Notes: generated by a model from the letters alone, not told the origin. A stretch of DNA of 64,000 nucleotides from Pantoea sp. Ap-967 (GCF_011752565.1 NZ_VWXK01000018.1:1-64000), one strand, 5' to 3'; positions 16,496-26,113 are shown, counted from the stretch's first letter. Program-made: numbers and translations.

Positions 16496-16737
16496 GGTTT
16501 CCTCGCGCGGGCACGGGCGTTTGCGCAAACCCAACGAGCCTAGGGCAGCGCACGCATTCAGACAATTATCCCGAGGGATAGGTGGAACTGAAGGACTATA
16601 CAAACCCCACGTCGCGGCCCAGGGGGCGATAACGGACAACAGCGTGCCCGTTCCTGCCAAGCCGGCTACAGGCCGCGTCCGCACTGGGCCCGCTGCGTAT
16701 ACTCGCGGCTCTGGATGTCGCTAGCAGGGGGTGCTTG

Positions 16738-19700
16738 ATGCTCGATGAACGCCTTGCTCACAGGCCCATCGATTTCGACCAGTCGATCGACGAGGGCTGG
16801 CTGCAGCGGTGCGACATCACACCGCTGGGCCAGGAAGGAGAGCTCAGTTACTTCCGCTTGAGCGACCCGGTCACCCGCCAGGCCTGGACCGCCGTGCGCG
16901 CCCCGGTCGAGGCCCCGGCCGCCTGCCAGCGCCTGGAGCGTGATTACCGCCTGCAACTCGACCCGCAGTGGGCAGTGATCCCTTCGGCCTTCGTGCGTTC
17001 GGCCGAAGGCCCGTTGCTGGTGTACCCGGCCGGCCGCTCCCTGGCCGACCTGATCAGCCAGGGCCCGCTCGCCCTGGGGCCGTTACTGGACATTGCGGTG
17101 AACGCCGCCAACGCCCTGGCCCTGGCCCATGAACGCAACGTGCTGCACGGCGCGCTGCAGCCGGCGCACCTGTGCCTGCACAACCAGCGCGTGCGGCTGG
17201 GCTGCTTTCGCGCCGACACCCCGGAGCTGGTCAGCGACCAGGGCACCGCGCTGGGCAACTGGGCGTACCTGGCGCCCGAGCAGGTCTGCCCCCACGGCAG
17301 CAGCAGTGACCGGCGCAGCGATATCTACGCCTTGGGCGCGATTTTCTACCAGGCGCTGCTCGGCGAGCTGCCCTTGGCCGGGCGCGACACCCAGCACTGG
17401 CGCCAGCTGCACGCCGGCGTGCAGCCACGCGCGGCCCATGAGGTCAACGCCGATGTGCCGCCAGCACTGGGCCAGATCCTCGCCAAGGCCCTGGCCAAGG
17501 AGCCGGACGCCCGCTACCAGAGCGCCCGCGCCCTGGCCGTGGACCTGGCCCATTGCCAGCGACAATGGGCCAGCAATCAGGCTATCGAGCCTTTCGCGCC
17601 CGGCTGCGCCGACCCGGTTTCAACTGGCTGCGAGCGCTTGTATGGGCGCGACGCCGAGCAAAAGGCCATCGCCCTGCTGCTCAAGGCCCTGCGCCGCGAA
17701 AGCCAGCCGCACGCGCTGTTCATCAACGGCGCCGCCGGCATGGGCAAGACGCGCCTGGTCGAAACCACGCTGAAGGCCCACGCCCAGGGCTACTGGGCCG
17801 TCGGCAAGTGCAACAGCCTGGAGCAGGCAGTGCCCTACGCGCCCTGGGTCGAAATCCTTGGCGCACTGGCGACCCAGTTGCTGGCCAAGAACAGCCACGA
17901 CCTCGACACCTTGCGCCGCGACATCCTGCGCCGCATCAAGGGCCAGGGCCGGCTACTCGGCAAACTGGCGCCAGACCTGCAACTGATCCTCGGCCCCCTG
18001 CCCGACCTGCCGGCCAAGCCCACGCGCCTGGCACTGCAGAAGGAGTACCGGGCCATCGTCGAATTCCTCCAGGCGCTCAGCCGCCCCGGCCAGCCGTTGG
18101 TGCTGTTTCTCGACGACCTGCAATGGGCCGACGACGCCTCACGGCACCTGCTGAGCCAACTGCTCGCCCAGGCATCGGGCAACCTGTTGCTGGTCTTCGC
18201 CCGGCGAAACGACCCGCAGGCGCCGGGCACGCCGCTGGCCACGCCCGCCTCGGTGCGCAGCACCACCCTGAACCTGCGCCCGCTGGCGGTTGGCGCGGTG
18301 ACCGAGCTGATCGCCGAGCGCTACCACGTCCACCCCGATGCGGCCTTGCAGGTGGCCGAACTGGTGCACGACAAGACCGCGGGCAACCCGTTCTTCATCA
18401 ACCAGATCCTGCGGGCGATGGTCGAAGACCAGCTGTTCACCTTCGACACCCAGGCCATGCGCTGGTCGTGGTGCCTGAAGGCCGTGGCTCGGCACCGTTA
18501 CTCCGACAACGTCGCCGACCTGATGATCCACCGCCTGGCGCGCCTGCCAGCGCCACAGCGCGATGTGCTGCGCATCGCCAGCGCGTTGGGCAGCCGCTGC
18601 GACGGCAAACTGCTGGCCCAGGTGCTCGAAAAACCCCTGGGCGAGCCGTTGCGGGCCTTGATCGGCGCGGGTTTCCTGCTGCCTGGCCAGAAAGGCCTGG
18701 GCTTTGCCCATGATCGGGTCATGGAGGCCGCCTACGAACTTACCCCCGTGAACGAGCGCCCGGCGTTGCACGCCCGCATTGCCCAGGCCATGCACCAGGC
18801 CTGGCAGGGCGGCCAGAGCGAGGAGCTGTTCGAGATCGCCAACCAGCTGCAACGCGCCAGCCCACGCGGGTTTGCAGCGAATGACTGTGCGCTGTTCCTG
18901 GGGCTTTTGCATGAGGCTGCCCTGCGCACCCGCGACAGTGGCGCCCCGGAGCAGGCCGCCGCCTACCTGCGCACAGCCGAACACCTGCTGAGCCAGGCCG
19001 AATCGCGTGAAAGCCACGCCACGCACGGCTTTGCCATAGCCTGCCTGGCCTCCGAGTGCGACCTGCAACTGGCGCGCACGGGCGAAACCGAAGCCCGCAT
19101 CATCGAATGCCGGCAACGGGCGCGTTCGGCGCTGGAGCAAGCCCAGGTCAGCCGGTTGCAGGCACGCCTTCACACCTTGCACGGCGACTACCAGGCGGCC
19201 ATCGCCTGCGCGCTTTCGGGCCTTGAACTGCTAGGCATCGACTTGGCCCGCGGCAACGACCCACAGCACCTGGCAACCTGCTACGCCCATGTACAAGGCC
19301 TGATCGAGCGCAAGGGCCGCCACTGCCTGGAGTCGCTGCCGCGCACCGATTCACCCGAGGTAGCGGTGGCGATCAGCCTGCTGGCCACCCTGTCTGCTTC
19401 GTTTTCCGTGCAGGGTGATCTCTGCTTCCTGCACCTGGCGAAGATCATGGAACTGTCGCTGCTGCACGGCGTGGCGCCGGGCAGCACCTATGGCCTGGCC
19501 TGGTACGGGGTGATGATTGCCGAGCGCTTCGGCGCCTACCACGACGGCCATGCCTGCTGCCTGGCGGCGCTCAAGTTGATCGAGCGGCATGGCTTCGAAG
19601 CCGACCTCACCAGCGCGCTGCTGGCCCTGGACCAGGCCAGCGCCTGGACCTCGCCCATGGAGTTTGCCCGCCGCACCGCCCAGGAGGCCGTGGACTCGGC

Positions 19701-21783
19701 GCGCCTGAGCGGCGACCTGGCGATGACCTGCTACGCCTGCAGCCACCGGGTGTCCGACTCGCTGTTCATGGGCCGCTACCTGCCGGATGTGGCCGAGGAA
19801 GTCACCCAGGGCCTGGCCACCGTGCGCCGCCACGGCTACCCGGCCAACGAGCGGATCCTGCAGGCCCAGCAGGCGTTCGTCGCCAACCTTGGCGGTGCAA
19901 CCTGCCCGCCCGTACCTGGGGCGGTGAACGCCCCCGCCACGCTGTTCTTCCAGCAGCTGTTCAACGGCATGTCGGCGTTCTACCTGGGCAACATCCCCCA
20001 GGCGATTTCCAGCCTGGCCCAGGCTGGCAACCACGCCTGGGCGGTGCCTGCGCACATCAACCTGGCCGATTACCACCTGTTCCGTGGCCTGGCCCTGGGC
20101 AGCCCGGAAGCCCCCGGCCAGGTGGCCGACAAACTGGCTGAACTGCAGGCCCTGCGCGAGCGCTTCAGCCACTGGGCCGGTTTCAACCCGGCCACGTTTC
20201 GCAACAAGCTGTTGCTGATCGAAGGTGTGATCGCCAAGCTCGAAGGTGACGGCCTGGCCGCCATCCGCTGTTTCGACCAGGCGCAGATTGCCGCCACCGC
20301 CGCCGGGTTCATTCACGAACAAGCCCTGGCCCACGAGCAACTGGCCGAGGTGTGCATTCCCAGTGGCCTGATTTCCGGCGCCAACCTGCACCTGCGCATT
20401 GCCCGCGATTGCTTCCATATCTGGGGCGCGACCGGCAAGGTGCACCAGCTGGAGGCCCTGCACCCGTTCCTGCGCACCCAGCCGATTCAGGAAACCTACC
20501 GCGCCACGCAGCAGGCCAGGCTCGACCTTGAGGCCGGCATCGAGGCGGCGCGAGCATTGTCCGAGGAAGTGCTGCTCGAAGGCCTGATCGAAACCTTGAT
20601 GGGCCACCTGACCCAGCACTCCGGTGCCGACCACGGCGCCCTGCTGATCGTCAGTGGCGCCGAATTCCAGATGGCCGCCCTGGCCGATATCGACGACAGC
20701 GGGCTGCACGTGCGCATGGACAACTGCCAGAAGTTCATGACCCAGGCGCCGCTGTCGATCATCAACGCCACCCTGCGCACCAAGAAGCCGCTGCTGCTCA
20801 ACGATGCCTTGAGCGACTGCCCTGAGGCCTTTCGCCAGGAACTGCTGGCACGGGGCGCTCGCTCGGTGCTGTGCCTGCCCCTGGTGATCCAGGGTGTGCT
20901 GATCGGCCTGGTGTACCTGGAAAACCGCCTGGTGCCGAACCTGTTCGGCAGCCAGCGCCTGGCCATGCTGGAAATCCTGGCGTCCCAGGCGGCGGTGTCG
21001 CTGCAAACCGCCAAGTTCTATACCCGCCTGGCCGAAGACAACCAGAGCCGTGCGCAAATGGAGGCCGAGCTGCGCCGCTCACGCGCCGAACTTGCGCGCA
21101 GCGCGCACCTGCAGGTGATGAACGAGCTGTCGGCGTCGATCGCCCACGAAATCAGCCAGCCGCTGTTGGGTATCACCTCCAATGCAGCCGCCAGCCTGCG
21201 CTGGCTCAAGCGCGCCGAGCCGAACCTGGAAGAGGCCATCGCCGGCCTGGAAGATATCCGCAACGACGGCGAACGGGCGGCGAATATCGTGCGTGCCCTG
21301 CGCTCGCTGGCCAAACAGTCGCCGATGCAGCTCAAGGCGGTGAAAGTGGATGAGCTGATCCGCGAAGTGGTTCGGCTGACCTCGGCCGATGCCGGCAAAG
21401 GTGCAGTGCAGGTGCAGACACGGTTGCAGGCGGGCGTCAGCGTGATGGCCGACCCGGTGCAGTTGCAGCAATTGGTGTTCAACTTGATCACCAATGCCCT
21501 GGAGGCGCTGGCCGGGTACCGTGACGACGGGCTGCTGCGCATTGGCTCGGCAGTGGTGGGTGACGCGGTGGAGATCTGCGTGGACGACAACGGGCCGGGA
21601 ATTGCGGCCGAAGAGCGGGCGCGGGTGTTCGAGGCGTTCCATACCACCAAGCGCGAAGGGCTGGGGATGGGCTTGGCGATCTGCAGCTCGGTGGTGCAGG
21701 CCCATGGCGGGCAGTTGCAGGCGTTGGTGTCGGAGTGTGGCGGGTGCCGGATTCGCTTTACGTTGCCTTTGGGGCATGCGTAG
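16738..21783 (+). CDS. Giant sensor: pseudokinase, AAA-type ATPase, helical repeats, GAF, histidine kinase
   Basis: Multi-input sensor kinase of 1681 residues. Residues about 30-285 fold as a Ser/Thr kinase-like domain, but the catalytic loop reads H137-G-A-L-Q-P instead of HRDxKPxN, the DFG position reads LGCFRAD, and the VAIK lysine is replaced (AWTAVRAP), so it is probably a pseudokinase. Residues about 300-620 are a NACHT/STAND-like ATPase with Walker A GAAGMGKT (331-338) and Walker B LVLFLDDLQWAD. A long TPR-like helical region follows, then a GAF domain (about 1275-1430) and a histidine kinase with H1470 in SIAHEISQPL and ATP-binding motifs DDNGPGI and GLGMGLAI. The ATG at 16738 follows AGGGGG; a TTG one codon earlier is an alternative. 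It is divergent from the two-regulator operon. Confidence 0.92.
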   Translation: MLDERLAHRPIDFDQSIDEGWLQRCDITPLGQEGELSYFRLSDPVTRQAWTAVRAPVEAPAACQRLERDYRLQLDPQWAVIPSAFVRSAEGPLLVYPAGRSLADLISQGPLALGPLLDIAVNAANALALAHERNVLHGALQPAHLCLHNQRVRLGCFRADTPELVSDQGTALGNWAYLAPEQVCPHGSSSDRRSDIYALGAIFYQALLGELPLAGRDTQHWRQLHAGVQPRAAHEVNADVPPALGQILAKALAKEPDARYQSARALAVDLAHCQRQWASNQAIEPFAPGCADPVSTGCERLYGRDAEQKAIALLLKALRRESQPHALFINGAAGMGKTRLVETTLKAHAQGYWAVGKCNSLEQAVPYAPWVEILGALATQLLAKNSHDLDTLRRDILRRIKGQGRLLGKLAPDLQLILGPLPDLPAKPTRLALQKEYRAIVEFLQALSRPGQPLVLFLDDLQWADDASRHLLSQLLAQASGNLLLVFARRNDPQAPGTPLATPASVRSTTLNLRPLAVGAVTELIAERYHVHPDAALQVAELVHDKTAGNPFFINQILRAMVEDQLFTFDTQAMRWSWCLKAVARHRYSDNVADLMIHRLARLPAPQRDVLRIASALGSRCDGKLLAQVLEKPLGEPLRALIGAGFLLPGQKGLGFAHDRVMEAAYELTPVNERPALHARIAQAMHQAWQGGQSEELFEIANQLQRASPRGFAANDCALFLGLLHEAALRTRDSGAPEQAAAYLRTAEHLLSQAESRESHATHGFAIACLASECDLQLARTGETEARIIECRQRARSALEQAQVSRLQARLHTLHGDYQAAIACALSGLELLGIDLARGNDPQHLATCYAHVQGLIERKGRHCLESLPRTDSPEVAVAISLLATLSASFSVQGDLCFLHLAKIMELSLLHGVAPGSTYGLAWYGVMIAERFGAYHDGHACCLAALKLIERHGFEADLTSALLALDQASAWTSPMEFARRTAQEAVDSARLSGDLAMTCYACSHRVSDSLFMGRYLPDVAEEVTQGLATVRRHGYPANERILQAQQAFVANLGGATCPPVPGAVNAPATLFFQQLFNGMSAFYLGNIPQAISSLAQAGNHAWAVPAHINLADYHLFRGLALGSPEAPGQVADKLAELQALRERFSHWAGFNPATFRNKLLLIEGVIAKLEGDGLAAIRCFDQAQIAATAAGFIHEQALAHEQLAEVCIPSGLISGANLHLRIARDCFHIWGATGKVHQLEALHPFLRTQPIQETYRATQQARLDLEAGIEAARALSEEVLLEGLIETLMGHLTQHSGADHGALLIVSGAEFQMAALADIDDSGLHVRMDNCQKFMTQAPLSIINATLRTKKPLLLNDALSDCPEAFRQELLARGARSVLCLPLVIQGVLIGLVYLENRLVPNLFGSQRLAMLEILASQAAVSLQTAKFYTRLAEDNQSRAQMEAELRRSRAELARSAHLQVMNELSASIAHEISQPLLGITSNAAASLRWLKRAEPNLEEAIAGLEDIRNDGERAANIVRALRSLAKQSPMQLKAVKVDELIREVVRLTSADAGKGAVQVQTRLQAGVSVMADPVQLQQLVFNLITNALEALAGYRDDGLLRIGSAVVGDAVEICVDDNGPGIAAEERARVFEAFHTTKREGLGMGLAICSSVVQAHGGQLQALVSECGGCRIRFTLPLGHA

Positions 21784-21785
21784 TC

Positions 21786-21877
21786 TGTACCGGCCTCATC
21801 GCGAGCTCTGCTCGCTCCTACCAAGCGTTGAACTGCGCCTGTAGGAGCGAGCAGAGCTCGCGATGAGGCCGGTACAG
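21786..21877. repeat. REP pair (GCGAGC...GCTCGC core), long perfect inverted repeat
   Basis: The two arms TGTACCGGCCTCATCGCGAG... and ...CTCGCGATGAGGCCGGTACA pair for about 35 bases with a short spacer. The element separates the sensor kinase from the convergent ycaC-like gene and could terminate both. Confidence 0.9.
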
Positions 21878-21884
21878 GTCTACA

Positions 21885-22511
21885 TCAACGCGAAGTCAAA
21901 GCCGCATAGCTGTTCATCAGGTTGCGGTAGTTGGGAATGCGCTGCGACAGCAGGTTGCCCAGGCCTTCGATGTCGTTGCGCCAGTCGCGGTGCAGCTCGC
22001 AGGCTACCGAGAACCAGTTCATCATCTGCGCACCGGCCTGGGTCATGCGCACCCACGCCGCCTGTTGCACCGTCTCGTTGAAGGTGCCCGAAGCATCGGT
22101 GACCACGAACACCTCGAAGCCTTCAGCCAGCGCCGACAGGGTCGGGAAGGCCACGCACACGTCGGTGACCACACCGGCGATGATCAGTTGCTTGCGGCCG
22201 GTGGCCTTGATCGCCTTGACGAAGTCTTCGTTGTCCCAGGCGTTGATCTGGCCAGGGCGGGCGATGTACGGCGCGTCCGGGAACATTTCCTTGAGTTCCG
22301 GCACCAGCGGGCCGTTCGGGCCTTGCTCGAAGCTGGTGGTGAGGATGGTCGGCAGGCCGAAGAACTTGGCCAGGTCGCCCAGCGCCAGCACGTTGTTCTT
22401 GAACTCGTTGGGCGAGAAGTCTTGCACCAGCGAGATCAGGCCGGTCTGGTGGTCCACCAGCAGCACCACGGCGTCGTCTTTGTTCAGGCGCTTGTAATCG
22501 GGTTGGCTCAT
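21885..22511 (-). CDS. YcaC-type cysteine hydrolase (isochorismatase superfamily), paralogue 1
   Basis: A 208-residue member of the isochorismatase-like superfamily, YcaC branch; the physiological substrate of YcaC proteins is not settled. Visible catalytic residues are D20 (VVLLVDHQTG) and the nucleophile C119 (GVVTDVCVAFP), with the conserved ARPGQINAWDNEDFV stretch. It is the most divergent of three paralogues here; the others start at 28638 and 37083 on the minus strand. A good AAGGAG precedes the ATG. Its upstream neighbour is an AraC-type regulator gene on the same strand, which is the likely regulator. Confidence 0.9.
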   Translation of the reverse strand: MSQPDYKRLNKDDAVVLLVDHQTGLISLVQDFSPNEFKNNVLALGDLAKFFGLPTILTTSFEQGPNGPLVPELKEMFPDAPYIARPGQINAWDNEDFVKAIKATGRKQLIIAGVVTDVCVAFPTLSALAEGFEVFVVTDASGTFNETVQQAAWVRMTQAGAQMMNWFSVACELHRDWRNDIEGLGNLLSQRIPNYRNLMNSYAALTSR

Positions 22512-22583
22512 TGGGGTGACTCCTTGGGTTGGGAAAACGAACCGGCACTGCCCGATGGGGCTATACCGGCGGATAGATCCGGC

Positions 22584-22946
22584 TTAAGGATGGGCCTGCG
22601 CCTGGCGCCAGGCCTTCGGTGGCTGGCCGACCAGGCGGCTGAAGGCGCGGGTGAAATGGGCCTGGTCGCAGAAGCCGCACTCCAGGCTCACATGGGTAAT
22701 CGGGGCTTCGGTGGCAAGCAGGCGCTTGGCCTTCTCCATGCGCGCCAGCAGGCGCCAGGCCTGGGGCGAAAGGCCGGTGTTGACCTTGAAGGCGCGGGAA
22801 AAATGGCTGCGGGTCAGGTTGCACACGCTGGCGATCTCGATGATCGAAAGCGAACTGCGCAGCATCAGTTCCTTGGCCTGGCGCAGCCGCGCGGGCGTCA
22901 GGGCGCCGGTCGGCTGCAGGGGTTGTTGGGGCATCCCAGGGGGCAT
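22584..22946 (-). CDS. Short AraC-type transcriptional regulator (HTH only)
   Basis: A 120-residue protein made almost entirely of the AraC/XylS double helix-turn-helix: first HTH in LSIIEIASVCNLTRSHFSRA, second in PITHVSLECGFCDQAHFTRA, with the family signature FSRLVGQPPKAWR. It has no ligand-binding domain, so it is a minimal SoxS-like member. The ATG at 22946 has AGGAG seven bases upstream; 22934 is a second possible start. It lies 72 bases upstream of the ycaC-like gene and divergent from the GlxA-type regulator, so it probably controls the hydrolase and itself. Confidence 0.88.
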   Translation of the reverse strand: MPPGMPQQPLQPTGALTPARLRQAKELMLRSSLSIIEIASVCNLTRSHFSRAFKVNTGLSPQAWRLLARMEKAKRLLATEAPITHVSLECGFCDQAHFTRAFSRLVGQPPKAWRQAQAHP

Positions 22947-23078
22947 GGCGACTCTCCTGTTCAATGCAGAAAGTCTGGCCCCCGGCACATGACAAAGTCC
23001 TGAGCCAAAGCTGAATTGTTCTTAATTGTGCGGCACTGCCCTAAGATGCAGAGGTCACGACATGCAGGACTCTGGGGT

Positions 23079-24053
23079 ATGCAGGAAAATCGCGCTCATC
23101 GAACCGTGGCCATGGTGCTGTTCAACGATGTATTGCTGCTGGATGTGACCGGGCCGATGGATGCCTTCGCCATCGCCAACCGGTTCCTCCCTGAAAACAA
23201 GCAATACCGGTTGCTCACTGTTGCCGAGCACCCCCACCCCATTCGCGGCTCATGCGGGCTGAAGGTGGTGGCCGACCTTTCTCTGCAGGACCTGCCTGCT
23301 GGCCTCGACCTGCTGCTGGTCCCCGGCGGGCCGGGCGCCTATGACGTGGCCCTGCCGGCGCTGGAGCGCTGGCTGCCGCAGGCGGTGGGCGCGGCGAAGC
23401 GCTTTGGCGCTATCTGCACCGGGGTGTTCCTGCTCGGCCGTGCCGGGTTGCTGGGCGGCTACCGCTGCACCACCCACTGGAACTACCTGGAACGCCTGGC
23501 GAAGGCATTTCCCGAGGCCAAGGTGCAAACCGAGCAGATCTACGTGATGGACCGCAACCTGATTACCTCCGGCGGCATTACCGCGGGTATCGACCTGGCG
23601 CTGGCCATCGTCGCCGAAGACCATGGCAAGGCGCTGGCGCTTGAGGTGGCCAAGGTGCTGCTGGTGGCACGCCACCGCCAGGGCGGGCAGACGCCTTACG
23701 GGCCGCTGCTGGCGGCCGTGCCGCGCGATGGGTCGCCGGTGGCCCGGGTGCAGGCCTACGTGGTCGACCATATCGACCAGGCGTTCACGGTGCAGAAGAT
23801 GGCCGACCTGGTGGCCATGAGCGGGCGCAACTTTGCCCGCACGTTCCAGCGCGAAGTCGGCATCACGCCGCTGCAGTACCTGCAGAACGCGCGGATCGAC
23901 CAGGCGCGCAAGTTGCTCGAAGGCAGCGACCTGCCATTGAAGGTGGTGGCGGCGCGCTGTGGGTTTGGCAGTGACCGGCACATGCGCAAGGTGTTCTGCG
24001 AGCGAATTGGCATGACACCGGCGCAGTACCGGGCGCAGTTCGGTGGGGTTTGA
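23079..24053 (+). CDS. GlxA family transcriptional regulator (DJ-1/PfpI + AraC HTH)
   Basis: A regulator of 324 residues. Residues about 8-175 form a DJ-1/PfpI-like amidotransferase fold (VAMVLFNDVLLLDVTGPMDAF; nucleophile-elbow cysteine in GAICTGVFLLGRAG). Residues about 210-320 form the AraC helix-turn-helix pair (FTVQKMADLVAMSGRNFARTF; LPLKVVAARCGFGSDRHMRK; MTPAQYRAQF). Members of this family control catabolism of quaternary amines, arginine and similar compounds (for example GbdR, ArgR). The ATG at 23079 is favoured because it leaves a short natural N-terminus, although its ribosome binding site is poor. It is divergent from the short AraC gene across 132 bases. Confidence 0.9.
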   Translation: MQENRAHRTVAMVLFNDVLLLDVTGPMDAFAIANRFLPENKQYRLLTVAEHPHPIRGSCGLKVVADLSLQDLPAGLDLLLVPGGPGAYDVALPALERWLPQAVGAAKRFGAICTGVFLLGRAGLLGGYRCTTHWNYLERLAKAFPEAKVQTEQIYVMDRNLITSGGITAGIDLALAIVAEDHGKALALEVAKVLLVARHRQGGQTPYGPLLAAVPRDGSPVARVQAYVVDHIDQAFTVQKMADLVAMSGRNFARTFQREVGITPLQYLQNARIDQARKLLEGSDLPLKVVAARCGFGSDRHMRKVFCERIGMTPAQYRAQFGGV

Positions 24054-24071
24054 GTCGGGCTTCGTCCTGTG

Positions 24072-24153
24072 CGGGCGTTTTCGCGGGGCAAGCCCGCGCC
24101 TGCAACGCTCACGCTGGCCTTTGTAGGAGCGGGCTTGCCCCGCGAAGAGGCCC
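24072..24153. repeat. REP pair (GGGGCAAGCCC core)
   Basis: Arms TTTTCGCGGGGCAAGCCCGC and GCGGGCTTGCCCCGCGAAGA are in opposite orientation with a 25-base spacer, in the gap between the GlxA-type regulator and the antiporter gene. Confidence 0.9.
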
Positions 24154-24282
24154 AAATAGGTTGTCTCATTTATCAGGACAATGTTTCTCCATCCAGGCAG
24201 ATTGTCTGGCTCACCCCCAACCCACAGAATGGTCGGCCATATTGTTCTAACGCTGCCCCGGCAGCTCATGGAGTACGAGCCA

Positions 24283-26070
24283 ATGCCACACGAAGGCAGC
24301 CTTCTGCAAACCGCGGTGATCTTCCTGCTCGCCGCTGTCCTCGCCGTTCCCTTGGCCAAGCGCCTGCAACTGGGGGCCGTGATCGGCTACCTGCTCGCAG
24401 GCGTCGCCATCGGCCCGCAGGCCCTGGGCCTGATCCGCGACACCGAAAGCGTCGCGCACATTTCCGAACTGGGCGTAGTCCTGCTGCTGTTCATCATCGG
24501 CCTGGAGCTTTCGCCCAAGCGCCTGTGGTTGATGCGCAAGTCGGTGTTCGGCGTTGGCACCGCCCAGGTGTTGCTGACCGGCGCGGTGATCGGCGCCATT
24601 GCCCTGTTCGGCTTTGGCCAGTCGCTGCCGGCGGCCATCGTGCTGGGCCTGGGCCTGGCGCTGTCGTCCACCGCCCTGGGCCTGCAGAGCCTGGCCGAAA
24701 CCAAGCAGCTCAATGCCCCCCATGGCCGCCTGGCATTTGCCATCCTGCTGTTCCAGGACATCGCCGCGATCCCGCTGATCGCGCTGGTGCCACTGCTGGC
24801 AGCCAGCGGGCCGGACACCAGCCACGGCGACAGCCTGCAGCACGGCCTGAAGGTGTTCGCCAGCATCGCAGTGGTCATCATCGGCGGGCGCTACCTGCTG
24901 CGCCCGGTGTTCCGCACCGTGGCCCGCACCGGCCTGCCGGAGGTGTCCACGGCCACTGCGTTGCTGGTGGTCATCGGCACCGCCTGGCTGATGGAAGAAG
25001 CCGGCATTTCCATGGCCCTGGGCGCCTTCCTCGCGGGCCTGCTGCTGGCCGACTCGGAATACCGCCATGAACTGGAGTCGCAGATCGAGCCGTTCAAAGG
25101 CCTGCTGCTGGGGCTGTTCTTCATCAGCGTGGGCATGGGCGCCAACTTGAGCCTGCTGCTGGAAATGCCGCTGGTCCTGCTGGGCCTGACCCTGCTGCTG
25201 GTTGCCGTGAAGCTGGTGCTGCTGATTGGCGTCGGCCGCCTGGCCGGTGGCCTGAACAGCGCCAGCGCGCTGCGCCTGGGCATGGTGCTGGCGGCCGGTG
25301 GCGAGTTTGCCTTCGTGGTGTTCAAGCTGGGCAAGGACCAGGGCCTGTTCGACACCCAGACCTACGACCTGCTGCTGATGACCATCACCCTGTCGATGGC
25401 CATAACCCCACTGCTGATGCTCGGCTGCGCCCGCGCCCTCAAGCGCCCGCAGCCGGCGCGTGAGGTGCCGGAGCAGTACAAGAGCATCGATGCCGGTACG
25501 CCGCGGGTGGTGATCGTCGGCATGGGCCGCATGGGCCAGATCGTCGCGCGCATTCTGCGGGCGCAGAAGATCCCGTTCATTGCCCTGGAAACCTCGGTGG
25601 ACACCATCGAGATGACGCGCATGTTCGAGCAGGTGCCGGTGTTCTACGGCGACCCCCTGCGCCCGGAGGTGCTACATGCGGCCAAGGTGGGCGAGGCGGA
25701 GTATTTCATCATCACCATCGATGACCCTGAAGCCGCCATTCACACGGCAGAACGGGTAAAACGCCTGTACCCGCACCTGAAAGTGCTGGCCCGCGCGCGT
25801 AACCGCCAGCATGTGCACAAGCTGGCCGACGTGGGCGCCGAGCCGATTCGCGAGACGTTCTATTCGAGCCTGGAGATGACCCGCCGGGCGCTGGTCGGGC
25901 TGGGCTTGAGCGAAGCGCAGGCCAGCGACCGCATCGAGCGCTTCACCCAGCATGACGAGGAAGTGCTGGAGGCCCAGGGGCAAGTGCGCGATGACCGGGC
26001 CAAGGTGATGCAGACGGCCAAGGAGGCACGGGTGGAATTGGCGCGGTTGTTTGATTCGGACGCCGATTGA
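24283..26070 (+). CDS. Kef-type monovalent cation:proton antiporter (CPA2) with TrkA-N domain
   Basis: Membrane antiporter, probably K+ efflux, of 595 residues, close to KefB/KefC length. The first about 385 residues contain 12-13 membrane helices, including LGVVLLLFIIGLELSPKRLW, LFQDIAAIPLIALVPLL and the GAFLAGLLLADSEYRHELES stretch conserved in KefB/C. From about residue 405 a Rossmann TrkA-N domain begins (VVIVGMGRMGQIVARIL), which in Kef proteins binds NAD(H) and glutathione adducts. The ATG at 24283 follows GGAG. No KefF/KefG ancillary quinone reductase gene is next to it, so gating may differ from the E. coli system. Confidence 0.9.
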   Translation: MPHEGSLLQTAVIFLLAAVLAVPLAKRLQLGAVIGYLLAGVAIGPQALGLIRDTESVAHISELGVVLLLFIIGLELSPKRLWLMRKSVFGVGTAQVLLTGAVIGAIALFGFGQSLPAAIVLGLGLALSSTALGLQSLAETKQLNAPHGRLAFAILLFQDIAAIPLIALVPLLAASGPDTSHGDSLQHGLKVFASIAVVIIGGRYLLRPVFRTVARTGLPEVSTATALLVVIGTAWLMEEAGISMALGAFLAGLLLADSEYRHELESQIEPFKGLLLGLFFISVGMGANLSLLLEMPLVLLGLTLLLVAVKLVLLIGVGRLAGGLNSASALRLGMVLAAGGEFAFVVFKLGKDQGLFDTQTYDLLLMTITLSMAITPLLMLGCARALKRPQPAREVPEQYKSIDAGTPRVVIVGMGRMGQIVARILRAQKIPFIALETSVDTIEMTRMFEQVPVFYGDPLRPEVLHAAKVGEAEYFIITIDDPEAAIHTAERVKRLYPHLKVLARARNRQHVHKLADVGAEPIRETFYSSLEMTRRALVGLGLSEAQASDRIERFTQHDEEVLEAQGQVRDDRAKVMQTAKEARVELARLFDSDAD

Positions 26071-26113
26071 GGCTTGTTGCGCCTGCCTTGAGGGCTGCAG
26101 CGTTATTGAGATC

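Noticed and set aside
19351..21057. 568-codon open frame antisense to the giant sensor kinase
   Set aside because: Low-complexity Gln/Gly/His composition and no ribosome binding site; the plus strand carries GAF and kinase motifs across this stretch.
21786..21877. Long inverted repeat resembling insertion-sequence ends
   Set aside because: It is a REP pair with the standard tail. There is no transposase between the arms and no target duplication was seen.
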